Assembly (NCBI GenBank): GCA_018350325.1
Contig: JAEVLN010000001.1
Span: forward strand, 6,105,254-6,169,253
Direction of reading: 5' to 3'
Origin: Globodera rostochiensis
Taxonomy: Eukaryota > Nematoda > Chromadorea > Rhabditida > Heteroderidae
DNA length: 64,000 bases
Shown here: in pieces, positions 36,855-46,659 of the stretch
Numbering within the stretch: the stretch's first letter is position 1
Layout of the letters: each line of letters starts with the position of its first letter
Made by a program: the position numbers and the translations under genes
The notes under the pieces: model-generated
What the model saw: the letters and a program-made list of their open reading frames with translations, nothing else
Databases searched by the model: none
What the model was told of the DNA's origin: nothing

Positions 36855-37322
36855 TGCGTCTGCTGGTCTAAAAGAACATTTAATTATTATAAAACTTATT
36901 GAAAAAAAAAATGGCGAATGCGTTTTTCTTTTTTGAATTAATTTGTCAGTGATTTGAATTTAATAAACATTTTGCCAAGAAGTAATCACTTTTTTCAAAA
37001 TTTTTAAGAAAATGCAAAAAAAAGAGAAAATCTACCCCTAAAATCAACATTTTTTTTCTTTCCTAAAAATGCACCATAGGGGCAAACCTAAGAGAAAAAT
37101 CCTGGGAAAAAATGAATCGCATTTTTAGCCCAAAAAGCCACTATTTTTTTAATCAAAACTCACATTGCTACAAGTTTATTTCCATGATAGAGAATATACA
37201 ACAAATAGGTACGCAGATTCCAATATTCATACAGCAAAAGGAGGGGGAATCAACAATTATAATCCCATTAATCTATTTTCTGCTTGAATTTCCTCCAGCA
37301 ATTTCGTTCGTCCTCTGTCCAT
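36855..37322. other. AT-rich intergenic region
   Basis: Separates the LMBRD2 start from the F-box family stop. Strongly A/T-rich, with poly-A and poly-T runs. It would carry the promoter of the four-gene cluster. No named element was seen. Confidence 0.4.
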
Positions 37323-38567
37323 TCATTTCTTGGGCTCACTTGGACCGGCCTCTGCGTCAACCATCCTGAAAATAAGAACAATTGGAGTGGAATTTTTGAG
37401 ACAATTTCATTCCCTTACCCGTCGCCGATGTCACTGTCGTAGAAGATAAGGAAGATGCGATTCCATTGACGGAACAATTCCCACTCAAATGCCTCCTTCT
37501 CCCACGCGGCCCATTTCGCCTCTTCTCGCACAAATGGACAACGCACCAACAGCCAACGGTATTCGTCCTTTTGTCGCAATGTCAATCGCTCCCCCGTCCA
37601 ATTGTTCTTCAGCTCAAATGGTTCAATGACAGCGGAGGGCGAATCCGAAAGACGGATGATGAAATTGGCCGGCTCCAAAGCATTGACAAAAGGCTTAAAT
37701 GAAGGGAAATAATTACTCTCCAACTAATTATAAAAATGAGAAATTAATTACCCCTTTGAGTCCTTCCATTCCCTCCCAATAGCCACAAGAAAGCATCTTC
37801 GGACGACCATCTCCACGGCGAGTGAGCAACCATTTGGCCACGGCTTGACGAGAAGAAGCATCGGCGTTGTCTTCGGCCGGGAATTCGGGGAAGAGTTCCA
37901 TGGATTCGATCCAGCGGAGATTTGCGCAGTTGCGAAGAACGGTCGGAGAGAATTGTCGCAAAAGGTCCAATTGAGAGTCCAACAAGCGGCAAATGTTGTC
38001 GTTGACCAACGGCCAAATCTTTTGCCGAATAATTTCCCAGCTGCGGCTGGCGGAGCCGAAGGTATGAATTGAAACAGCGGTCCCGGAAGCGTCGAAAAGG
38101 CGGCGAATGCGTTGAAGGAATTCGAGGACGGTTTGGTCGATGTAACTGAAAGTTCAAAACTTTTAAATTTCGTCAAACTTTTAGGAAGGAAATGACCTTA
38201 TCCAAATCTCATTGAATCCGATCACTTTGTTTGGAAGCGGTCCTTGAGGAATTGGCAGCCATTCACCACAACAGTTTTTGCCAATTTGTGCGCCATTTCC
38301 ACCAATTGCACGAAGTTCCAGCGAACCCAACGACCATTTCCTCGTTTTGAAGTGCTCGTCCACCAAAACGTCGAAGCGGTCACTGATCAACGCGATTAAA
38401 TGTCCGAGCTCAAGAGGACTAAGGAAGGCGAAGACTCCGAGCCAAACGTCTGCACAAATGAAACTGAAATTTGGGGATTTATGGCTTTTGATTTGACTCT
38501 TCTGGAAATAAACTCACATTTCCTGCATTTGCTGTTGCTGCTCCTCTTCGCTTACGTTGTCAGACAT
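37323..38567 (-). CDS. F-box-associated family protein (cyst-nematode type)
   Basis: Member of what I believe is a large F-box-type family expanded in cyst nematodes. Exon 1 (from 38567) encodes [16 protein letters not shown]. Splicing to a TTTCAG acceptor gives [17 protein letters not shown], then [20 protein letters not shown], the F-box-like part. The rest follows the family pattern: [26 protein letters not shown], a helix [70 protein letters not shown], and [20 protein letters not shown]. The last small exon gives [13 protein letters not shown] and TGA at 37323. Expected role is substrate recognition in an SCF ubiquitin ligase, inferred from the family only. Other copies of the family are expected elsewhere in the genome. 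Confidence 0.8.
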
Positions 38568-38618
38568 TGCGTCGTTGTTCGTCGAGTTGTGCAGTCTGCG
38601 ATTCTGAGGTGTGATATT

Positions 38619-39125
38619 TAGGGCGGCGCTTTATATGGATAAAAAATCTCGAAATATGGCCATAAAATATGGATGAAAAATCGCAAAATATGGACAAAAA
38701 TTGCAAAATATGGACAAAATATGGATAAAATTTTTTTAAATATAGCAAAAAATGGGCAAGTTTTTTCTAATTGAAGTAATAAGAGAAATTAAAATTTTTA
38801 TATGTAAATTAAAGGCATTTCAGAAAAAATTTTTGAAAATCAACAGAATTTTAAAAATTTTCATTTTTTGGTGGCAGAATTCTTAGTCGCGAAAAGTCAA
38901 TTTTTAGGGGTGCATTTTTCGTTTTTATTGCATTTTTGTTAAGGAATTTTTGAAAAATGGCGAAATATGGATAAAAATCGCGAAATATGGAAAAAATATG
39001 GAAAATATGGATTATAAAATGTGCTCTAGAAGCTCCAACCAAAGCTAAAAATACTATTTATGGCATTTAGAAGCCATTTCAAGTGCGCAAAAAAAATATG
39101 GATTTCCATATAAATCGCCGCCCTA
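38619..39125. mobile_element. hAT-type non-autonomous element, 507 bp
   Basis: Termini TAGGGCGGCGCTTTATATGG and, inverted, TAGGGCGGCGATTTATATGG differ at one base. The flanks GTGATATT (38611-38618) and GTGATGTT (39126-39133) match at 7 of 8. The interior is AT-rich, with many AAATATGGATAAA units and one copy of the dispersed TTTTTAGGGGTGCATTTTT module. It starts about 50 bp upstream of the F-box gene's start codon, so it may supply promoter sequence. Confidence 0.85.
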
Positions 39126-39375
39126 GTGATGTTATTGGTGATAATTGAGAATGAGTCTGGCCGACTGAGTCTGGTTGGCAGGAAAAATTTTTAAACTTAA
39201 ATGTTGTAAAATAAAAAGTCAAGAAACATATCCCAAAAAAAATATCTTTCTTAAACAAAAAATGGTAATGGTGTCTTACAGTGGTGGACAAAAGTAAAGC
39301 GTCAAAAATTTTTTTTTTGTTTAACGCGGTATAACAAACTAAAGAAGCATTGTGAGACAAAGTGTTAAGGGGCTT

Positions 39376-40114
39376 TTTTGTAGCATCGGTCCCGATGCTG
39401 CGCCCAAAAAGACGCACTTCTTCGGAAGAGTCGAAATTGGAAAAAATGCGCAATTTTCTGTATTCGAAAAATACACGCTAATGATAGGCGGGCGGGCGGA
39501 GCGGGGCGAGGGGCATAATACCCCCCCCCCCCCCCCCCCCCCCCCCCTCCCGGCGTGGCCCGTCCGTTAATGCCATCCCTTTATTCCCCCCCCCCCAACT
39601 GACAGCATTCGCTGGAGGCCCCCGCGCATTGCATCGGACGGTGGAATTTGCCATCGTCGGAACACTGGGGAATGACGAGGCCCGGAGGGCAGTCAACTCA
39701 AGCCCCGCCTCCGACGGCCGCCTCGCGCAATGACTGAAGACGCCGCTGTTTGCAGGCTGAAAATGTCCCCCAAATGAAGGCGGCACTTTCAACTTTCCTA
39801 ATTGATTCGATCAGAAGAAAGTCACTTTAAAGTTCCTCATCCCAAAAGTGAGTGAATGACTGACTACTCACATGGACAGCATTTTCCCTCCGCGCACATT
39901 TCGTCCCCGAAGAGACAGTCGCCGTGCCCTCGGCACATTCGTTCCCAACCGCCCTCGGTCCGGACTTTTCCGCCGTCACCGATGCTTTGTTTGGGGGTGC
40001 CGACGAATAAATTAATGCCCTAATTGCCCCCGTCGTCGGGTGACCGCCGTGAAGGGCAGCAGAAACCGCGCAAAAACTCGCAGAACTCGCCGGGGAATGG
40101 TCGTTCAGCCGAAT
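39376..40114 (-). CDS. Cys-rich secreted-type protein with thyroglobulin type-1-like module (partial model)
   Basis: Gene recognised by its Cys pattern; neither the start nor the last exon is certain. Pieces on the minus strand: FPGEFCEFLRGFCCPSRR (exon from 40114), then GWERMCRGHGDCLFGDEMC and AEGKCCP with a gtgagt donor, then DCPPGLVIPQCSDDGKFHRP and MQCAGASSEC. The last part fits the thyroglobulin type-1 pattern (C, P-x-C, G-x-F, QC, then CxC after a splice at gtcagt). The final junction may lead to CIFRIQKIAHFF near 39450. Proteins of this sort are usually extracellular and may bind or inhibit proteases. A C27 tract (39521-39547) sits in the putative last intron. Confidence 0.42.
39521..39547. 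repeat. Homopolymer C27 tract
   Basis: Twenty-seven consecutive C residues, the longest of many poly-C/poly-G runs in the window. It lies in an intron or intergenic stretch. Length in assemblies is likely unreliable. Confidence 0.85.
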
Positions 40115-40527
40115 CTTACGCCAGTCGCGCAATTCACTCTCTTCCACACAAATTGCCCCCCCCCCTCAACATCCGCTCAACTCCTCCCCCCCCCCCCCCC
40201 TCCCCCCGTCCAAGTTCCAACCCCAATGCCTCCCCACCGACACCATTTCTTTTTGCTTCTTTGGGCGCACAAATCCCTCTCACCGACGTATTTCATTAGG
40301 TCAACATATGGTTACCACATTCGATCGCCTTTTTGTACATGTTCGAGTCCAACTTGTCAGAAACTCTGTTCGCATCCCCAAATTGTCCAGAATGGGCACT
40401 GGAACCTTTAATATGAAAATTTATCATTTTCACGACAATGCAAAAGTAAATCCAGTCGCTTTCGTCCATTTGATTATTGTGGCCCTAAAGAGGGCCGTTT
40501 GGGTTAGTTTTTGTGTTGTCTTCGTCT

Positions 40528-40811
40528 TCAGTAGTGGTTGTGCCAGCCAGCTTTATAGAGGAAGTAGACTCCATCGGCTTGCCATTCCGCTTTCCTTAAG
40601 TTGTTCAAATTTAAATAAATTCTATTCAAATTATTTACATTCGGTATGTGCAGTCGTAATGCCTGCGATAGCATTGGAAGTACGCGCGCAGGTCGAACAA
40701 TGGCAAACACGGATGGCAACGACGTGCCGCACAGTACGCGTACACCTCTTCCATGGTACGGAAAGTACCAATTTGCACCCAGTCAACCTCGCGAAAGTTG
40801 CGGAAGTCCAT
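40528..40811 (-). CDS. Small 79-codon gene, function unknown
   Basis: I do not recognise this protein. Two exons, 40639-40811 and 40528-40594, join after an AT|G split codon, with donor gtaaat and acceptor CTTAAG. The product starts MDFRNFREVDWVQIGTFRT and continues MEEVYAYCAARRCHPCLPLF, with five Cys in the first exon (C-x4-C-x2-C and others) and an aromatic tail AEWQADGVYFLYKAGWHNHY. It has no signal peptide. A TATAAATAG sequence about 50 bp upstream supports a start here. It could instead be an exon of a larger gene. Local GC content is above that of the flanks. Confidence 0.45.
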
Positions 40812-40854
40812 TATGAAAATGAGAAGGAAAAAGTGAGAATGGTGAAAATCCCTG

Positions 40855-40867
40855 TCTATTTATACTG
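40855..40867 (-). promoter_or_regulatory. TATA box for the 79-codon gene
   Basis: Minus-strand TATAAATAG lies about 45-55 bp upstream of the ATG at 40811, a plausible core promoter distance with a short leader. Confidence 0.4.
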
Positions 40868-41073
40868 AAAAGCAGACAGACGTGGGTGGGCATTTCGCCG
40901 AGTAGGGTAAAAGGAAACTTACTCGAATTCAGACGAAATCGTTGGAATTGCTGATTGGGGCGGAAGGAGGAGGGGGTCGTAGCAATGGTCGGACCCATCA
41001 TTTTAACTGCCATTTTTCGAGACATTTTTTGACATCCACGCAAAAGTCAAAGATTGGTTAGACCTATACCCAC

Positions 41074-41821
41074 CAGGGTTTCTATAGGCAAAACCCAAAA
41101 ACGTGGAAAACGAGTTCAAAAACGTGGAAAAAACGTGGAAATTTTTTAAGCCTTTAATTTAATGGGGAATTGCTCGAACAATCATTAACTAGCCTATTTA
41201 TTAACACTTTTCACCATCTTGAGCAAATTTGGATGAGAAAGGAAGTAATTATGCCAGGCCCGTAGCCAGAATTTTTTTTTTCGGGGGGGGGGGGCAGTAG
41301 GGGAAAAAATCGACTTTTAGAGGTGTGTTTTTACCTTTTTATTGCATTTTTGTTAAGGAGGTTTCAAAAAAACGATTTTTTTTTTTTTGCGATTTCTGCT
41401 TTACCGTTGGGGGTGGGGGTCGGCGGTGCCGGTAGGCGCCGCCGAGAAAGTTTTGAATTTTTGGCCCAATTTGTTAAGAGATTTACAATCAAAATTTCTA
41501 AAAATACGGTATTTTTTTAAAGCTTTTTTGAGAAATGGGAGAGGTCCGCCGGGGCCGATAGGCGCCGACGGGAAAAAATTTTTGAGTTTTTTGATGGAAT
41601 TTGTTAAAAAAATTGGTCCAAATATTGGAGAAATGTTACAAATTTTTGAAATATATCCAATTAATTGAGAGAAAGTCCATTCGAGGTTAAACCGTGAAAA
41701 AACGTGGCAAAAAATCCCAAAACGTGGAAAACGTGGCAGCTTTAAGAAACGTGGAAAAACCGTGGAAAAGGACCCCAAAACTTGCGAATTTCCACGTTTC
41801 CGCACATATATAGAAACCATG
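41074..41821. mobile_element. hAT-type non-autonomous element, 748 bp
   Basis: Starts CAGGGTTTCTATA and ends TATAGAAACCATG, fitting the hAT consensus CARNG. A perfect 8-bp duplication ATACCCAC flanks it (41066-41073 and 41822-41829). The interior has repeated ACGTGGAAA units near both ends and a second repeat inside (CAGGCCCGTAGCCAG at about 41257, a G12 run, then the dispersed TTTTAGAGGTGTGTTTTT module), probably a nested insertion. No transposase frame is visible. Confidence 0.87.
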
Positions 41822-42171
41822 ATACCCACACAACTGTTTTTTGACGGCGTTTGCGATGCCCTCGAGTGTTATTTTGAGTGCCATGGCGGCGACGATAAAC
41901 GCTATTCGACGGGTTGGACCAGCTTCGTCACGACTTTTGAATTTGGCCAAAAGTGTGATCTGTTCGCTTTGATGTTTCAGCTTGATGCCCTGTCCGTTGG
42001 ACCTTTTATTGAGACTAAACGCCCCGACAAACTCGGCTTCCTGAAGCATCTTTGCACCGATGCTTTACATAAAATTAAGAGAGTTAATTGCTTTAACGGC
42101 TTGAATCATATGCATAGTGAAGTAAATAGGCAAAAGCCTTTTTTTGTTATATTCTTTTGCGCATTTATCGT

Positions 42172-44729
42172 TTATTCGTCTGCCGGCCCGGCGGTGAAGC
42201 GAATGATGCCCTGCGGGGTCATTTCACAGCTAAATGCGATTGATTTTGCCTTGGGTTCATTTGAGTGGACAATCAGTTGAATGATCGGAGGACGGATTAT
42301 CGTCCAAAAGCTTTCCCCAATCGCCCCCCCCCAGGGCTCCGCACCTGTACTTGGCACCGGCACGGACCACTTGGCTGTTCACCGGTATTTGGTAGCCGTC
42401 TTTGGACACGCAGTTGACCACTTCCACCGCTCCGTTGGGTCGGCACGTTTTGTTGAACCGGTGGTTTTCCGTCCAGTACGAGCTGTTGTCCAACAAAATT
42501 ATTCAGCAAAAATCGGCACATAGTAGAGCACGGACCGATCGAGATTCTCGAGATTTTTTCAGTGATTTCGAACGAATCTTGACCGATCGGTCCTCAAGTC
42601 TCCGAGGCCCGGCACATAATTTACCCGACACTTTGGGGAATGCCCATTTCGTCGTTACATTGCACAACGCCCGCGACGTTTTGCTGCCCATAGTAATTCG
42701 GCTGCTGTTCTCCAATCCGCCGGTTGTAAATGGGCTCCGCCACCGGACGAACTTGGCGATCATTTTCTCGAGAAAATTCGACTCCCCCCGGTCCCATTTT
42801 TAATAATCTTTTACATACCGGTTTTGCTGCCGTGAAAAATCACCGTTCCGTTGCCGAATTGTTGGCAAACCATTGTGAAGCCTTGGCATATTATGTAAAT
42901 TTCGTGGACATTTTCTTCGTCCCCCCCCCCCCTCTTTTTTTGATCTCACCGTTCACCACTCGACTTCCGTTCACTGAAATCAGTTAGGTGAAAATTGCCT
43001 CCGGCTATCGGTCCGAAGCCCCCAAAGATGGCTAATTCAGTCCCACACTGATAGTGAAGCTAAGATTAAGCCTAGCTTAGGCTTAGGCTTAGGCTTAGCA
43101 TAAGACGTAGAGAGAAATAATTAATAGAGAATGAAAGAGCGAGTTAGTAGGCTTAGGCTTGGCTTAGGCTTAGGCTTAGGCTTAGCATAAGACGTGGAGA
43201 GAAATAAGTAATAGAGAATGAAAGAGCGAGTTAGTAGGCTTAGGCTTGGCTTAGGCTTAGGCTTAACATAAGACGTAGAGAGAAATAATTAATAGAGAAT
43301 GAAAGAGCGAGTTAGTAGGCTTAGGCTTGGCTTAGGCTTAGGCTTAGGCTTAGCATAAGACGTGGAGAGAAATAAGTAATAGAGAATGAAAGAGCGAGTT
43401 AGTAGGCTTAGGCTTGGCTTAGGCTTAGGCTTAGGCTTAGCATAAGACGTGGAGAGAAATAAGTAATAGAGAATGAAAGAGCGAGTTAGTAGGCTTAGGC
43501 TTGGCTTAGGCTTAGGCTTAGGCTTAGGCTTAGGCTTAGGCTTAGCATAAGACGTGGAGAGAAATAATTAATAGAGAATGAAAGAGCGAGTTAGTAGGCT
43601 TAGGCTTGGCTTAGGCTTAGGCTTAGCATAAGACGTGGAGAGAAATAAGTAATAGAGAATGAAAGAGCGAGTTAGTAGGCTTAGGCTTGGCTTAGGCTTA
43701 GGCTTAGCATAAGACGTGGAGAGAAATAATTAATAGAGAATGAAAGAGCGAGTTAGTAGGCTTAGGCTTGGCTTAGGCTTAGGCTTAGGCTTAGCATAAG
43801 ACGTGGAGAGAAATAAGTAATAGAGAATGAAAGAGCGAGTTAGTAGGCTTAGGCTTGGCTTAGGCTTAGGCTTAACATAAGACGTAGAGAGAAATAAGTA
43901 ATAGAGAATGAAAGAGCGAGTTAGTAGGCTTAGGCTTGGCTTTAGCTTTAGCTTTTGCTTTGGCTTAGGCTTAGGCTTAGGCTTAGCATAAGACGTGGAG
44001 AGAAATAAGCTACACTTTAGAGGGCTTCGGACTGGAAGCGCCAATTCCAAGAACAAATTCGGGGCAAAACCCACCCGGCACTCGTTGGCCATCTTCACTG
44101 ATGCAGGCCAACAGGCGGCGGTATCCGCCGGGTCGGCACTCCAATTCGAAGGACTTCTCCTGCCAAATGCTTCCTGAATGGCATGAATGTTTAGGGGTGA
44201 TCGATCGGCACATTGGGTGACGACGCCCAAAGGGAAAATGCCAATTCTTACCAACTAAACGTCCGTCGCATCGGGCATTTGGATTAGCACCCTAAACCGG
44301 CAGAATAGGGAAAAAGTGCCATTCCCATCAGCAGCAGCACCTGCACAAGCGTGACCATCCCAGAAGGGTCCATTTTGCATCGCCATTCGTCACTTCGGTC
44401 TTCGAGTGCCGTGTTGATGGGCACACGACGTCCGTCCGGAATTGTACATGCAACCACTTCCGTTCGCCACGAACCGTTCGCGTTAATCTACAAAAGCAAA
44501 TTGGTGCCGTCGATTGTTTTCCAAGAAAAAGCCACAAGGAGTGTCTCTTACTGTGCATCGCATGATGAAGGCACTCCGCTCGAGCTAAAGGAAGTCGTAT
44601 AAATTCGCACTTTCCCCCCGGGGGTCAAACCCATTCGTCGCCGTTCCCATAGGTTATGCCATTGTGCACGCAACTTTGTGCCGTGCCCCAAAGAGCGCAA
44701 ACGACGAAAGCGAGCGTGAAAAGAGTCAT
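42172..44729 (-). CDS. Secreted protein with repeated MIG-18-like (fibronectin-I-like) Cys modules
   Basis: Start at 44729 with a clear signal peptide (MTLFTLAFVVCALWGTAQS). Modules follow the pattern C..NG....W....F...C..NG.W....C....G..I/VP: CVHNGITYGNGDEW, MRCTINANGSWRTEVVACT, DGRRVPINTALED, CDGRLVGSIWQEKSFELEC, LLACISEDGQRVPGG, later ICQGFTMVCQQFGNG, VVQCNDEMGIPQSVG, SYWTENHRFNKTCRPNGAVE, CVSKDGYQIPVNS, and the end AKYSCEMTPQGIIRFTAG, with TAA at 42172. This resembles extracellular proteins of the C. elegans MIG-18 type, which act in the gonadal basement membrane; the equivalence is my inference. Splice sites were checked for most junctions. The gene is interrupted by the satellite at 43064-44011, so it may be two genes. 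Both halves carry the same domain. Confidence 0.6.
42523..42609. mobile_element. Miniature element inside a 142-nt intron
   Basis: Starts GTAGAGCACGGACCGATCGAG and ends GGTCC...GAGGCC, with a GATCGAGATTCTCGA core shared with the DDX60 intron copies. Direct duplication CGGCACATA lies at 42514-42522 and 42610-42618. It lies wholly in the intron 42483-42624. Removing the element and one duplication copy would leave a 46-nt intron, a normal size for this genome. Confidence 0.75.
43064..44011. repeat. Interstitial telomeric satellite: (TTAGGC)n alternating with a fixed spacer
   Basis: Eleven units of about 80-105 bp. Each unit has a run of GGCTTA (TTAGGC telomere phase, 3-7 copies) followed by a spacer beginning CATAAGACGTGGAGAGAAAT and ending GAGCGAGTTAGTA. 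Spacers differ by few substitutions (GTGG/GTAG, AAGTAAT/AATTAAT) and units differ mainly in telomere-repeat number. TTAGGC is the telomere repeat of C. elegans and many other nematodes. The array interrupts the MIG-18-like gene. Confidence 0.9.
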
Positions 44730-44819
44730 TTTGAAGCGGCGCCGACACCGGGGGGGAGGAAAAAGCCTTCAAAATGTGGCGCTGAAAAGATGTTCCTCAA
44801 GGGTATCACGGCGGACGGC

Positions 44820-44832
44820 GCCCCCTTTTATG
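44820..44832 (-). promoter_or_regulatory. TATA-like box upstream of the MIG-18-like gene
   Basis: Minus-strand CATAAAAGGGG about 95 bp before the ATG at 44729. Position and sequence fit a TATA box with a leader of about 60-70 nt. No other core element was seen. Confidence 0.4.
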
Positions 44833-45299
44833 ATCGTTTGGGATGATTGACGAGAAGACCGTCGTCCCCTCCGGGGTCTTCCGGCTTCTCTCTCTTTCTG
44901 TTCCCAAGTCCCAAGCAGTTCTCCACCCCCCCCCCCATTTGCCTGCTGCTGAACAACTGTTGTCAGCAGCTATTTGTCTCGTTGGGGATTTGTTGAATGG
45001 ATGAAGAAGAAAAAAGTATGGAGAAAATAGGAGGAGGAAAATGTGCCAATTCTTCTTCTCATCATTCTCGTGAAAAGCATTTCAACCACCTCCAATCGAC
45101 CGATCAATGCTTCATCCATCCATCTGTTTATTGAACTTTCTTTTTTTGTTTAATTTGTGTTCAAAGGTCAACGATTAAGATCATAAGGCATATTTATTTT
45201 TAGAGGGAAAATGCTGACAAAATCATCGTTGATTGAAAAAATGGAGTTTAGACTCTTTAAATTGCTAAAAACGTATTTTGTAAAGCTTCATCATTGTGC
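44833..45299. other. Intergenic, no gene seen
   Basis: Between the MIG-18-like promoter and the bZIP stop codon. It contains a short C10 run near 44926 and AT-rich sequence toward the bZIP 3' end. Confidence 0.5.
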
Positions 45300-46659
45300 C
45301 TAAGGGTTCAACATCGGCTTGGCCATGGCGGCCATCGCTGTGACTGTTGCCAGTTGAGCCATCGTTGCGGAGCAAATTGGCACTTTGCCGCCGACTTCGG
45401 CACCATTCTCCGGGGCGATCAAAGACCCGCCGAATGCGACAACTCGATGCCGTTCAATGTCCGTCCGTAGACGTTCCACTTCGAAGCGCAGTTGCAGGTT
45501 CTCCTGCTCCAAAACCACAGCCCGGACCGCCACTTCGTCCTCCTGAAGGAGGGATTCTTTTTGTTGTTGTTGTAAAACCCCAAAAGATAAGAAGCAAAAG
45601 CTGACCTTCTTGCGACGCGAGTCTCTGCTCCGTTTTGCCGCGTCGTTATTCTTCCGGCGCCGTTCCCAGTACGCCTCGTCACGAACCAACAATTTTTTGG
45701 CTTTGTGCTGATCCGTGTTGCTGTTGTGGTGGTGGTGTTGCTGTGGCAGCTGCGCAGCAGACGAACGTTTTTGAAGTTGGCGAACATTGTTGTTGGCATT
45801 TTGTTCGCACGACGTGCGCTGATGATGATGATGCAATCCGCCGGACGCATTTGGCTGAGTGCCGCCAAAACATGAGCCGGATGATGAACAGCTTTGCCCG
45901 TCACTGTCCGCACTGCCTGCTGACGATGAAAATGAGAAGCTGCTGATGTCCGAACTGCCCGAGGGTTGCTGCTGTTGTTGTTGTTGTTGTTGTTGTTCGG
46001 CGGCCAATTCTTTGATGGTTTGAAGTTGCTGTGATGGATCGGCAGCAAATGCTAAAGGGGGACAATGTGAACTAGGGTTGCTACCCGACCTCGATCCCGA
46101 GCCCCAAAAGTGGGTCGTCCTTGACCCCGATCCTCGGCATGGCTAACCCCAACTTTCCCTCCCCTGAAGGGTCGGGGAACAACCCGAATGTGAACAAAGT
46201 ACGTAAGCCGCCCGCGCTTTGACCGACCACTTTCTGGCATTGTTGTTGACGGGGCCATGCCATCCAACAGCAGCCAATTGGAGGCGGCCTGCGAATGGTG
46301 CGGTGGCGGTTGGCGCATGGACGATCTCATGAACGGGTTCAGAGCAGCAGAAGAGGACGTTGACGGAGCGGTCGAAAGCAGGAAATGGTTGAGCAGCAAC
46401 TGTTGCGAGGAAGCCGGCGGAAGGAGCACACCGCCGACCGGTGAAGCACCGACGGCGGCAGGTGCAAACGACGGGGGGAACATCGAAGCTGTCGAAGGCA
46501 CACCACCGGCAATCGCCGCCGATTGGTTCAGTTGGAAGCGCTGAACGGTTTGAACATTGACCCCCCAGTTTCCTCCGTCAACTTTACAATGGCCGATCCG
46601 AACGGGTCATTGTGGGAGAGATGGGCCGTTTGGGCAAGGTGAGCACTAAGAGAAGCCAT
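45300..46659 (-). CDS. PAR-type bZIP transcription factor (CES-2/HLF-like)
   Basis: DNA-binding factor of the proline-and-acid-rich bZIP group. Basic region VRDEAYWERRRKNNDAAKRS followed by RDSRRKK is the group's signature. An intron near 45560-45604 separates it from the leucine zipper (AVVLEQENLQLRFEVERLR). The C-terminus ends MAKPMLNP and TAA/TAG at 45300. The N-terminal half is Ala/Ser/Pro-, Gln- and His-rich (polyQ after MAAE, HHHH runs). Start at 46659 (MASLSAHLAQTAHLSHNDPF). The frame from this start reaches LTEETGG and then shifts by one base at a GGGGGG run (about 46562-46567) into the frame of VQRFQLNQSAAIAGG. One extra G would join them. This is either an assembly homopolymer error or a true lesion. 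An intron holds a miniature element (46073-46187). Confidence 0.82.
46073..46187. mobile_element. hAT-type miniature element, 115 bp, in the bZIP intron
   Basis: Starts TAGGGTTGCTACCC and ends ACAACCCGA (imperfect inverse). It is flanked by a perfect 8-bp duplication ATGTGAAC (46065-46072 and 46188-46195). No coding capacity. Confidence 0.82.

Noticed and set aside
41762..42280. 172-codon plus-strand open frame
   Set aside because: Begins inside the 748-bp element and runs antisense to the last exon of the MIG-18-like gene; no recognisable domain.
43730..44254. 174-codon frame with KPKPKPK and LLTRSFILYYLFLSTSY repeats
   Set aside because: This is translation of the TTAGGC satellite and its spacer, not a conserved protein.
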